From Microbacterium sp. MM2322 (lineage in GTDB: Bacteria; Actinomycetota; Actinomycetes; Actinomycetales; Microbacteriaceae): 64,000 nucleotides of DNA. The first letter of the stretch is position 1. Every line of letters begins with the position of its first letter. Below are positions 25,417 to 33,978 of the stretch, piece after piece. A program made the position numbers and the translations under genes. The notes beneath the pieces are model-generated. The model had not been told where the DNA came from. It saw only the letters and a list, made by a program, of their open reading frames with translations, and ran no database searches. Location of the stretch: NCBI RefSeq assembly GCF_964186585.1, contig NZ_OZ075067.1:372001-436000 (forward strand). Direction: 5' to 3'.

Positions 25417-25429
25417 TTCGCGTGGTGTC

Positions 25430-26044
25430 TCAGGCTGCGGTGCCGGACCGTCGGCGGTAGATGCTGCGGAAGAGGAACGCGCAGCCGTAGGCGCCGACGG
25501 AGAAGCCGATCGTGGCGACGAGGAAGATCGTCGGCGGGAAGACGATCACGAGGCAGACCACCGTGACGGGGATCACGATGAGAGCGAGGGTCCGAAGCGG
25601 CTCGGCCGCCGGGAGCAGTACGGCGTTCTTCAGGGTCTGACGGAAGGGCGCGCGGTAGGCCGCGACGAGTCCCATCGCATGGATGAAAGCGGCGACAGCA
25701 TAGGCGGATGCCGCGAAGGCCAGCGCGGCGAGACCGGTGAGGAGGGGCTCGGGCGCAGAGAGCCAGAAGACCCCGCTGAACGCGAGCGCGACGCTCGCCC
25801 CGAGGAGGATCAGGCTCAATCCGGTCGCCGGCAGGAAGTTGCGCGCCAGTGCGGGGAGGAAGTCCCGCACGGGGCGGCCACCCTCCTCATCGGCGTAGCG
25901 CCGCGTTACCTCGAGGAGCGCGCTCGTCGCTGCCCCGATGGTGACGATCGGGACGCAGCAGAGGAGGAACAGGATGTTGAGGGCCACGAATTCGAGGAAC
26001 GACGACAGGCCCTGGACGGCGCGGTTCTCGGGGTCGATCTGCAC
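25430..26044 (-). CDS. yesL: YesL family (DUF624) membrane protein
   Basis: A 204-residue membrane protein with five predicted helices. Features typical of DUF624 are FVALNILFLLCCVPIVTIGAA with the following ATSALLEVTRRYADEEGG, and a C-terminal tail after FLFRSIYRRR. YesL proteins are almost always encoded beside LplABC-type polysaccharide transporters, and their role is unknown. Its ATG is three bases after the LacI stop, so both are co-transcribed. Confidence 0.8.
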   Translation of the reverse strand: MQIDPENRAVQGLSSFLEFVALNILFLLCCVPIVTIGAATSALLEVTRRYADEEGGRPVRDFLPALARNFLPATGLSLILLGASVALAFSGVFWLSAPEPLLTGLAALAFAASAYAVAAFIHAMGLVAAYRAPFRQTLKNAVLLPAAEPLRTLALIVIPVTVVCLVIVFPPTIFLVATIGFSVGAYGCAFLFRSIYRRRSGTAA

Positions 26045-26047
26045 GGC

Positions 26048-27019
26048 TCAGCCCGCCTCGCCGGCGAAGCGGGGCGCGAGGAGTTCGGCCCCGAGCTGCC
26101 GCTCGCCGCGGATCGCCGCCAGCAACGCGCGGGCCCCCGCCGCGCCGAGCTCCTCGGCCGGCAGGTCGATCACGTCCGAGACGCCGGGAACGGGGAGGGC
26201 GAGTTCTGCGGGGCTCAGCGCGACGATCTCGATCGGCGACGCCGAGCCCAACAGCCGCGCCGCGATGAACGGCAGGGCCGCCTCGTTGTGCACGAAGAGC
26301 GCCGTCGTCTCGGGGGAGTCGGCCAGGAGCGCATCGACGACCTCGGTGGCGCCGGGGCCGGCCGGGCAGGAGTGGATCGTCGCGGTGAGACCCGCCTCGG
26401 CGCTCGCCGCGCGGAACCCACGGGTCAGACGGTCGGAATAGGAAGTGTGCCGAGCCTGCACCTGCGCCGGGGCGCCGAGCAGCGCGACCGTCCGGTGTCC
26501 GCGCTCGGCGAGGCGCGTCGCCGCGAGGCGGCCGGCTGCCTCGAAGTCGAAGTCGACGCAGACGAGCTGGTCGGCACCCTCGGGAAGGCCGATGAGGACG
26601 CTCGGGATGCTGAGCTCGGCGAGCGTGCCGACACGCGGGTCGCTCGTCTCGACGTCGAGGATGAGGACGCCGTCGACCATGCCGGCCCGCGCGGCGCGCT
26701 CGACGCCTGCGGCGTCGTCGCTCGTGAGGAGCAGGATGTCGTGGTGGTGCGCGCGGGCTTCCTTCAGCGCGCCCGCGACGATCTGCATGACGACGTGCAC
26801 GTCGACCCCGGCGCGGATCGGCGCTTGGAGTCCGAGCACGCTCGTCGAGCGGGAGGCGAGCGAGCGCGCACTCGCCTGCGGGCTGTACGCCAGATCGACC
26901 ATGGCCTGCTCGACACGGTCACGGGTCTCCTGCGAGATCGTCCGCTTGCCGCTCATCACGTAGGACACCGTCGAGATGGACACTCCGGCGGCCTGGGCCA
27001 CATCGGCGATCGTGGGCAT
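26048..27019 (-). CDS. LacI family transcriptional regulator
   Basis: A 323-residue LacI regulator. The N-terminal HTH and hinge read IADVAQAAGVSISTVSYVMS, followed by SGKRTISQETRDRVEQAM. A periplasmic-binding-protein-like sensor domain follows (VLGLQAPIRAGVDVHVVMQI, VDGVLILDV, RTVALLGAP). The start is ATG at 27019 with AAGGAG upstream; the longer frame reaching 27244 crosses the divergent promoter. Its operators are probably the two related 14-bp palindromes at 21551 and 27193, so it should control both the LplABC transporter and the GH42-GH31-GH3 operon. The inducer is unknown. Confidence 0.88.
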   Translation of the reverse strand: MPTIADVAQAAGVSISTVSYVMSGKRTISQETRDRVEQAMVDLAYSPQASARSLASRSTSVLGLQAPIRAGVDVHVVMQIVAGALKEARAHHHDILLLTSDDAAGVERAARAGMVDGVLILDVETSDPRVGTLAELSIPSVLIGLPEGADQLVCVDFDFEAAGRLAATRLAERGHRTVALLGAPAQVQARHTSYSDRLTRGFRAASAEAGLTATIHSCPAGPGATEVVDALLADSPETTALFVHNEAALPFIAARLLGSASPIEIVALSPAELALPVPGVSDVIDLPAEELGAAGARALLAAIRGERQLGAELLAPRFAGEAG

Positions 27020-27155
27020 GGACACTCCTTCTCCGACGGCGTGAGTCCGTCCGCCTTCCGAGCCGTCGACCCGGTCCCGGCGTCGGCCTCGACGCGTGGG
27101 GATGGGTCGAGCGTATCGGCTCGGTTCGCGCCCGGAGCGCCGCCCTGCCGACCGA

Positions 27156-27183
27156 TGGACACGGTCGTCATCGCTAGTATAGG
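27156..27183 (+). promoter_or_regulatory. Promoter of the glycosidase operon
   Basis: TGGACA (27156-27161) and TATAGG (27178-27183) are separated by 16 bases. An alternative -10 TAGTAT overlaps at 27175-27180. The LacI operator begins ten bases downstream of the -10. Confidence 0.55.
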
Positions 27184-27192
27184 TTGGAATTG

Positions 27193-27206
27193 TTGAAGCG
27201 CTTCGA
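27193..27206. promoter_or_regulatory. LacI-type operator, site 2
   Basis: TTGAAGCGCTTCGA is a palindrome broken only at its second and second-to-last pair, with the central CG dinucleotide pattern of LacI operators. It sits just downstream of the predicted transcription start of the GH42 gene, where binding would block transcription. It matches the 21551-21564 site at 12 of 14 positions. Confidence 0.7.
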
Positions 27207-27242
27207 CACTGTCGTCCACATCGCTGAAAGGCCCGTCCGGTC

Positions 27243-29252
27243 ATGAACTCCCCCGCCGTCGAGGCCTTCGCAGACCTCTCGGCCGAGCGCGGCGTCCTGT
27301 TCGGCGGGGACTACAACCCCGAGCAGTGGTCGCCGGAGGTGTGGCGTGAGGATGTCGCCCTCATGCAGCGCGCCGGCGTGAACCTCGTGACGGTCGGAGT
27401 GTTCAGTTGGGCCGAGCTCGAGCCGACCCCGGGTGCGCGGGAGTTCGGCTGGCTCGACGAGGTCCTCGATCTGCTGCACGCGGGCGGCATCGCCGTCGAC
27501 CTCGCGACGCCGACCGCCTCGCCGCCGCCGTGGCTCGGGGTGCGGCATCCCGAGACGCTGCCCGTCGACCGCGACGGCGTCCGGCTTGTCGCGGGCTCGC
27601 GCAATCAGTTCTCGCCGTCCTCGCGGGTCTACCGGGATGCCGCGCGCGCCATCACGGCGGACCTCGCCGCGCGCTATGCGCAGCATCCCGCCGTACGGAT
27701 GTGGCATGTCGGCAACGAGTACGGGCAGATCGACCACGGCGATGAGGCGGCCCGCGCGTTCCGCGCGTGGTTGCTGCGCCGCTACGGCTCGATCGAGGAG
27801 ATCAACCGGGCGTGGGGGACGGCGTTCTGGGCGCAGCGGTACTCCGACGTCGCCGAGATCCTGCCGCCCCGCCGTGCGCCGTACCTGATCAACCCGACGC
27901 AGTCGCTCGACTTCCGCCGGTTCACGTCGGACGAGCTCCGCGAGTGCTACCGCGAGCTCCGCGACACCATCCGCGAGGCGGGCGTGACCCAGCCCATCAC
28001 GACCAACTTCATGGGCGCGTTCGCGCACGTCGACTACTGGTCGTGGTCGGACGAGGTCGACATCGTGAGCGACGATCAGTACCCCGATCCGGCCGATCCC
28101 GACAGCCCCGCCGACATGGCCTTCGTGCAGGATCTCATGCGCGGTCTCGGCGGCGGGCGGCCGTGGATGCTGATGGAGCAGGCGATCAGCGCCGTCCAGT
28201 GGCGTCCGCACAACCTCCCGAAAACCCCCGCGCGGGCACGACTGGACTCGCTGCAGGCCGTCGCGCGCGGCGCCGACGGCATCTGTTTCTTCCAGTGGCG
28301 GCAGTCGACCGCGGGCGCGGAGCGCTTCCACTCCGCGATGCTGCCGCACGCCGGAGCCGACACCGAGGTCTTCGAGGGCGTCCGTCGACAGGGCTCGGAC
28401 CTGCAGCGGCTGCACTCCGTCGCGGGAGAGCGCATCGCCGCGCGCACGGCCGTGCTGTTCGACTGGCCGTCGTGGTGGGCCTCGGAGGAACCCGCGCGCC
28501 CGACGACCCGGTTCGACGGACTCGAGCAGATCCGACGGTGGTACCGCCCGCTGTGGCGACGCTCGGTCCCGGTCGACGTGGTCCGCTTCGGCGCCGACCT
28601 CGCGGAGTACGACCTCGTCCTCCTGCCCCACGGCTACGTCCTGCGACCCGAGGATGCCGCGCGCCTGACGGAAGCCGCCGAGCGTGGCGCGCAGGTCGTC
28701 GTCGGCCCGTTCAGCGGCGTCGCCGACGAGCGCGGACACATCCTGACGGGCCGGTCCCCGGCGCTCCTCCGCGACCTCCTCGGCGTCAGCGGCGAGGAGT
28801 GGATGGGGCTCCCCGACGACGGTGTCGCGGTCGAATCGGCTGACGGGCGGTGGCCGGCATCCGTCGCCCACGTCCTCGGCGAGAAGCTCCGGTCGGACGG
28901 CGCTGAGACCCTCGCGCACTTCGCGTCCGGCGATCACGCGGGTCGCCCCGTCGTCACGCGGAACGGCTCGGCCTGGTACGTGGGCGCGGTGGTCGGCGAC
29001 GATCTGCTCGACGCGATCCTGGCGGACGCGCTGGCCGCGGCGAGGGTCGCGGGTGCGATCGCCGATCCGCCCGAGGGCGTCGAAGCCGTGCGGCGCGGTG
29101 ATGCGCTGTTCCTCCTGAACCGCGGCCGTGGGGATGCGGCGATCCCGCTCGCCGGAGCCTGGATCGACCTGTTGACGGATGACGAGATGGACGATCGCGT
29201 GGTGGTCCCGAGGGGGGACGCGCGGGTCGTGATGGAAAGGCGAATGACATGA
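27243..29252 (+). CDS. GH42 beta-galactosidase
   Basis: A 669-residue family 42 glycoside hydrolase. The barrel starts with FGGDYNPEQWSPEVWREDV. The acid/base Glu is in WHVGNEYGQ (residue about 157) and the nucleophile Glu in MLMEQAISAVQW (about 312). A trimerisation domain (after VLFDWPSWWASEE) and a C-terminal beta domain follow. No signal peptide, so it acts in the cytoplasm on imported oligosaccharides, releasing beta-linked galactose (some GH42 enzymes prefer arabinosides). First of three genes; its stop overlaps the next ATG. Confidence 0.92.
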   Translation: MNSPAVEAFADLSAERGVLFGGDYNPEQWSPEVWREDVALMQRAGVNLVTVGVFSWAELEPTPGAREFGWLDEVLDLLHAGGIAVDLATPTASPPPWLGVRHPETLPVDRDGVRLVAGSRNQFSPSSRVYRDAARAITADLAARYAQHPAVRMWHVGNEYGQIDHGDEAARAFRAWLLRRYGSIEEINRAWGTAFWAQRYSDVAEILPPRRAPYLINPTQSLDFRRFTSDELRECYRELRDTIREAGVTQPITTNFMGAFAHVDYWSWSDEVDIVSDDQYPDPADPDSPADMAFVQDLMRGLGGGRPWMLMEQAISAVQWRPHNLPKTPARARLDSLQAVARGADGICFFQWRQSTAGAERFHSAMLPHAGADTEVFEGVRRQGSDLQRLHSVAGERIAARTAVLFDWPSWWASEEPARPTTRFDGLEQIRRWYRPLWRRSVPVDVVRFGADLAEYDLVLLPHGYVLRPEDAARLTEAAERGAQVVVGPFSGVADERGHILTGRSPALLRDLLGVSGEEWMGLPDDGVAVESADGRWPASVAHVLGEKLRSDGAETLAHFASGDHAGRPVVTRNGSAWYVGAVVGDDLLDAILADALAAARVAGAIADPPEGVEAVRRGDALFLLNRGRGDAAIPLAGAWIDLLTDDEMDDRVVVPRGDARVVMERRMT

Positions 29253-31525
29253 AGTTCACCGACGGCTATTGGCTCATGAGGCCAGGAGTGACCGGGCTGT
29301 ACGCGACCTCGGTGGATGACATCCGCGCCGACGCCGAGGCCGGCAGCCTCACCGTCTTCGCGCCGACATCCGTCATCCGTCACCGCGGCGACACTCTCAA
29401 CCGGCCGATGATCACGACGACCTTTTCGGCGCCCGCGCCGGGCGTCATCCGGGTGCGCGTGCAGCGCCATGCGGGCGGGCGTCATCGAGGCCCCGACTTC
29501 GCGGTGACGACTGAGGAGGGGTACACGCCCGTCGTCTCGGTCGACGAGGCCGAGGGCGTGTTGGATGCCGGTGACCTCCGCGTGCGCGTCTCGCGTGACG
29601 GCGCATGGCGGATCGCGTTCGAACAGGGCGACAAGGTGCTCACCACCTCCCTGCCGCGGTCGATCGGTCACATGACCCGCGCCGACGGGACCTGGGTGCA
29701 TCAGCAGCTTTCGATCGAACCGGGCGAGCGCGTCTACGGCTTCGGGGAGCGCTTCGGTGCGTTCACCAAGAACGGCCAGTCGATCGAGACGTGGAACGCC
29801 GACGGCGGTACGTCGAGCGAGCAGGCCTACAAGTCCGTCCCGTTCTACCTGACGAGCCGCGGCTACGGGGTCTTCGTCGACAGCCCTGACGCGGTCTCGT
29901 TCGAGGTCGGCTCCGAAATCAACTCGCGCGTGCAGTTCTCCGTCCCGGGCGAGACGCTCGACTACTACGTCATCGCCGGCCCCGAGCCGAAGGACGTGCT
30001 GCGTCGCTACACGGCGTTGACCGGCAGGCCTGCCCGCGTGCCGGCCTGGTCGTTCGGGCTGTGGCTGACGACGTCGTTCACCGCCGCCTACGACGAGGCC
30101 AGCGTGACGGAGTTCGTCGACGGAATGGCCGAGCGGGAGCTGCCGCTGTCGGTGTTCCACTTCGACTGCTTCTGGATGCGGGAGTACCAGTGGACCGACT
30201 TCACGTGGGATCCGCGCATGTTCCCTGACCCCGATGGGCAGCTCGCGCGCTTGCGGGAGAGGGGTCTCAACATCTCGCTGTGGATCAACCCTTACATCGC
30301 GCAGCGCTCCGCGATCTTCGAGGAGGCGGCCGAGCGCGGGTACGTCCTGAAGACGACCGACGGCGGCGTCTGGCAGTGGGACATGTGGCAGGCCGGCATG
30401 GCCATCGTCGACTTCACCAACCCCGAGGCAGCCGAGTGGTACGCCGAGCACCTGCGCCGGCTCGTGCGGCAGGGGGCCGACAGCTTCAAGACGGACTTCG
30501 GTGAGCGCATCCCGACCGAGGGCGTCGCCTGGCACGACGGCTCCGACCCGCAGCGCATGCACAACTACTACCCGCAGCTCTACAACGAGATCGTCTTCCG
30601 GGTGCTCGAGGAGGAGCGCGGCGTCGGCGAGGCGGTCCTCTACGCGCGGTCGGCGACCGCGGGCGGCCAGCAGTTCCCCGTGCACTGGGGCGGCGACAAC
30701 GACTCGACGCTCCTGTCGATGGCCGAGACGCTCCGCGGTGGCCTGTCGCTGGCGATGAGCGGCTTCGGCTACTGGAGCCATGACATCGGCGGGTTCGAGG
30801 GGACTCCGGATGCCGGTGTCTTCAAGCGCTGGCTGGCGTTCGGGCTGCTCTCGTCGCACTCGCGGCTGCACGGCTCGGGCTCGGTCCGCGTGCCGTGGGC
30901 GTTCGACGAGGAGGCCGTCGAGGTGACGCGCCTGTTCACGCGGCTGAAGCTTCGCCTCATGCCGTACCTCGCCCGTGTCGCGGAGGAGGCCCACGCCGGC
31001 GGCATTCCGATGATGCGTCCGCTCGTGCTGGAGTTCCCCGGCGACCGCACGACGCACGACGCCGACGTGCAGTACATGCTGGGCGATGCCCTCATGGTCG
31101 CGCCGGTGTTCTCCGAGGATGGCAGCGTCGAGTACTACCTGCCCGACGGGCGGTGGACCTCTCTTCTCGCCGGCGACGTCGCGGACGGGCGGACCTGGCG
31201 GTCCGAGCGCCACGGCTACGACTCGGTGCCGCTGCGGGTGCGGCCCGGAACCGTGCTGCCGTGGGGTGCGCGCGAGGACCGGCCCGACTACGACTGGGCC
31301 GACGGCGTGACGCTCCGCTGCTTCGAACTGCCCGACGGATACGACGCCGAGACGGTCGTGCCGGGCCACGACGGCGCCCCCGCGACGGTGTTCCGCGTCC
31401 GCCGCGAGGGTGGTCGGATCACGGCGGAGTCGACGGATACCCGCGCGCCGTGGAGCCTGCAGGTCGGCGAGCGGACAGCCTCCGTCGTCGGTGCGGGGAC
31501 GGTCTCGCTGGAGGTCGCCCCGTGA
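29249..31525 (+). CDS. yicI: GH31 alpha-xylosidase
   Basis: A 758-residue GH31 enzyme very close to E. coli YicI in layout. The nucleophile Asp in SFKTDFGERIP falls at residue 416, the same number as in YicI, and the acid/base Asp in HWGGDNDST at about 483. N-terminal beta domain (RVYGFGERFGAFTKNGQS), barrel with FHFDCFWMREYQWTDF, and C-terminal beta domains are all present. KTDFGE is typical of alpha-xylosidases rather than alpha-glucosidases. It would remove alpha-1,6-xylose from the non-reducing end of xyloglucan oligosaccharides or isoprimeverose. No signal peptide; overlaps both neighbours by ATGA/GTGA. Confidence 0.92.
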   Translation: MKFTDGYWLMRPGVTGLYATSVDDIRADAEAGSLTVFAPTSVIRHRGDTLNRPMITTTFSAPAPGVIRVRVQRHAGGRHRGPDFAVTTEEGYTPVVSVDEAEGVLDAGDLRVRVSRDGAWRIAFEQGDKVLTTSLPRSIGHMTRADGTWVHQQLSIEPGERVYGFGERFGAFTKNGQSIETWNADGGTSSEQAYKSVPFYLTSRGYGVFVDSPDAVSFEVGSEINSRVQFSVPGETLDYYVIAGPEPKDVLRRYTALTGRPARVPAWSFGLWLTTSFTAAYDEASVTEFVDGMAERELPLSVFHFDCFWMREYQWTDFTWDPRMFPDPDGQLARLRERGLNISLWINPYIAQRSAIFEEAAERGYVLKTTDGGVWQWDMWQAGMAIVDFTNPEAAEWYAEHLRRLVRQGADSFKTDFGERIPTEGVAWHDGSDPQRMHNYYPQLYNEIVFRVLEEERGVGEAVLYARSATAGGQQFPVHWGGDNDSTLLSMAETLRGGLSLAMSGFGYWSHDIGGFEGTPDAGVFKRWLAFGLLSSHSRLHGSGSVRVPWAFDEEAVEVTRLFTRLKLRLMPYLARVAEEAHAGGIPMMRPLVLEFPGDRTTHDADVQYMLGDALMVAPVFSEDGSVEYYLPDGRWTSLLAGDVADGRTWRSERHGYDSVPLRVRPGTVLPWGAREDRPDYDWADGVTLRCFELPDGYDAETVVPGHDGAPATVFRVRREGGRITAESTDTRAPWSLQVGERTASVVGAGTVSLEVAP

Positions 31526-33978
31526 CGGACGGCGCCTTCCGTCGCACGGACCTGCCGCTCGCCGAGCGGTCCCGAGACCTGCTCGACCGGCTGACCGCGG
31601 CGGAGCGCATCGCGATGCTCCACCAGGCCATGCCCGCGGTGGAGCGCCTCGGCATCCGCTCGTTCCACACCGGGTGCGAGGCGTTGCACGGCCTCGCGTG
31701 GGTGGGGGTCGCGACCGTGTTCCCGCAGCCCGTCGGGCTCGCGGCGACGTGGGATCCCGAGCTCGTGACCCGCGTCGGCGACCTCGTCGCGACCGAGGTG
31801 CGCGCCAAGCGCGCGTCGGGCGCGGACGTCGACCTGAACGTGTGGGCGCCGGTCGTCAACACGCTGCGGCATCCCGCGTGGGGGCGCAACGAGGAAGGGT
31901 ATTCCGAGGACCCGCACTACACGGGCCAGCTCGGCGCGGCCTACAGTCGCGGGCTCCGCGGCGACCATCCGCGCGTCTGGAAGACGGTCCCCTCGCTGAA
32001 GCACTTCCTGGCGTACAGCAACGAGACCGACCGGTCGGCGACGTCGTCCGAGATGTCGCCGCGCACCCTTCATGAAGAGGAGCTGCCCGCATTCCGGCCC
32101 GCCATCGAGCAGAAGGTCGCGGGCAGCATGATGCTCGCCTACAACCGGGTCAACGGGGTCCCGGCGCACACGCAGCCCGAGCTCGTCGCCGAGGCGCGCA
32201 GCTGGAGCGACGAGTCGATCGCGGTGGTGTCGGATGCCGGTGCGCCGAGCTTCCTCGTCTCGATCCAGCGCGCGCAGCCCGACAAAGTGCACGGCGCCGC
32301 CGCCCTGGTGAGAAGTGGCATGGACTCGTTCACCGACGACGGTCCCGACCCGACGCCGAGCCTCGAGGCGGTCCGCGGCGCGCTCGCGCAGGGACTGCTC
32401 ACCGAGGACGACGTGGATGCCGCCCTGCTGCGCCTGCTGGAAATGCGCCTCCGCACGGGCGAGTTCGACGGCGGCGACGACCCGTACGCCGCGATCGGCG
32501 CCGACGAGTTCGACACGCCCGCCGCGCGGGAGCTGGCCCGCGAAGTCGCCGCCCGCCAGGTCGTTCTGCTCCGGAACGACGCCGGCATCCTCCCGCTGTC
32601 CGAGCCGACGTCGGTCGCCGTCATCGGTCCCCTCGCCGACTCGGTCCTCACCGACTGGTACTCGGGCACACCGCCCTACGCGGTGGGCATCGCGCAGGGG
32701 GTGCGCGACCGATACCCGGCGGCGACGGTCGAGGTCGTCACGGGTGCCGACACCGTCGCGTTCCGCGCCCCCTCCGGCTATGTGGCCGCGAGCGCCGACG
32801 GTGCGCTCATCGACGCCGTCGCCGACACACGGACCGACGCGACCCTGTTCGATGTCACCGACTGGGGCGACGGCATCCTCACCCTGCGTTCTCGGGCGAG
32901 CGGTCTCCTGCTCACCGGCGGTGCCTGGCCGATGCGCGCCGACGCCGAGCGGGTGGGCGGCTGGGTCGTGCAGGAGAGCTTCCGCAGACATCTGCACGAG
33001 GACGGATCATGGTCGCTGCTGCACCTCGGCTCGGGCCGGTGGGTGCGTGTCGTGCGCGACGTCGGTCTGCTCGTCGCCGAGGGCGTGACCCTCGACGATG
33101 CCGCGCGCTTCGAGGTCGAGACCGTGACGAGAGGGAGCGACGAGGTGGCCCGCGCCGCCGCGGCGGCCGACGTCGTCCTGGTCGCGGTCGGCAACGATCC
33201 GCACCTCTCCGGCCGCGAGACCGTCGACCGCGCGCACCTGCTGCTGCCGGCCGCCGCGACCGACCTGTGGCAGACCGCGCACGCGGCCAACCCGCGGGCG
33301 GTCCTGACGATCGTCTCGAGCTTCCCCTACGTCCTCGCGGATGCCGCCGATGCCGCGACCGTGGTGTGGTCGAGCCACGCCGGGCAGGAGCTCGGCCACG
33401 GCCTTCTCGACGTCCTCAGCGGAGATCACGAGCCGACCGGTCGCCTCGCGCAGTCCTGGCCCGCGCACCCCGACCAGGCCGGTGACCTCTTCGACTACGA
33501 CACCCGGCGCCAGCAGGCCACCTACCGGCATCAGCCCGCCCCGTACGCCTTCGCATTCGGGCACGGGCTCGGCTACGGCGACGTCGTCTACGAGGCCGTC
33601 GAGGTGGATGCCGTCTTGATCGCAGCGCCCGCGCCCACCCGCCGGCATCCCGCCCTCGATCCTCGCGGAGACGAGCGGGTCGTGACGGCGGCGGTGACGG
33701 TGGCGAACCGGTCGGCTCGGGCTGTCGAGGAGCTCGTGCAGCTGTACGCGCTCGCGCCGGAACTGCCGATCCCCGCGCCGCTTCGTCTGCTCCTCGGGTA
33801 CGCGCGCGTCCGCGTCGAGCCGGGCACGACGCGGACGGCGCAGATCCGCTTCGCCGTCGAGCGCCTCGCCGTGTGGGACGGCGAGGCGCTCCGCGCGCAG
33901 CCGGGCGACTACCGCCTCGCGGCGGGCGCGTCGGCCGACGTGCTCACCGTCGAGACCGGGCTCACGGTCACGGGCTGA
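31522..33978 (+). CDS. GH3 beta-glucosidase/xylosidase with an inserted beta-trefoil-like domain
   Basis: An 818-residue family 3 hydrolase starting at GTG 31522, overlapping the GH31 stop. The barrel has WAPVVNTLRHPAWGRNEEGY and KHFLAYSNETDRS, and the nucleophile Asp in VVSDAGAPS at residue 238 (Ala replaces the common Trp of SDWG). The second domain begins near VLLRNDAGILPL. Residues about 418-532 form an extra beta-rich segment between its halves, with repeated W/F-D-G elements, resembling the fascin/ricin-like trefoils inserted in some GH3 enzymes. A fibronectin-III-like C-terminus follows. Cytoplasmic; likely cleaves beta-glucosidic or beta-xylosidic ends. Overlaps the convergent GH3 gene by 11 bases. 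Confidence 0.85.
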   Translation: MTDGAFRRTDLPLAERSRDLLDRLTAAERIAMLHQAMPAVERLGIRSFHTGCEALHGLAWVGVATVFPQPVGLAATWDPELVTRVGDLVATEVRAKRASGADVDLNVWAPVVNTLRHPAWGRNEEGYSEDPHYTGQLGAAYSRGLRGDHPRVWKTVPSLKHFLAYSNETDRSATSSEMSPRTLHEEELPAFRPAIEQKVAGSMMLAYNRVNGVPAHTQPELVAEARSWSDESIAVVSDAGAPSFLVSIQRAQPDKVHGAAALVRSGMDSFTDDGPDPTPSLEAVRGALAQGLLTEDDVDAALLRLLEMRLRTGEFDGGDDPYAAIGADEFDTPAARELAREVAARQVVLLRNDAGILPLSEPTSVAVIGPLADSVLTDWYSGTPPYAVGIAQGVRDRYPAATVEVVTGADTVAFRAPSGYVAASADGALIDAVADTRTDATLFDVTDWGDGILTLRSRASGLLLTGGAWPMRADAERVGGWVVQESFRRHLHEDGSWSLLHLGSGRWVRVVRDVGLLVAEGVTLDDAARFEVETVTRGSDEVARAAAAADVVLVAVGNDPHLSGRETVDRAHLLLPAAATDLWQTAHAANPRAVLTIVSSFPYVLADAADAATVVWSSHAGQELGHGLLDVLSGDHEPTGRLAQSWPAHPDQAGDLFDYDTRRQQATYRHQPAPYAFAFGHGLGYGDVVYEAVEVDAVLIAAPAPTRRHPALDPRGDERVVTAAVTVANRSARAVEELVQLYALAPELPIPAPLRLLLGYARVRVEPGTTRTAQIRFAVERLAVWDGEALRAQPGDYRLAAGASADVLTVETGLTVTG

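Noticed and set aside
31105..31117. GTTCTCCGAGGAT resembling the arm of the palindromic element inside the GH31 gene
   Set aside because: It encodes the ordinary GH31 segment PVFSEDGS, has an extra AG in the arm and no matching second arm.
33968..33978. Possible assembly error where two GH3 genes overlap tail to tail
   Set aside because: An 11-base convergent overlap leaves both proteins full length with normal C-termini; such overlaps are common in compact genomes.
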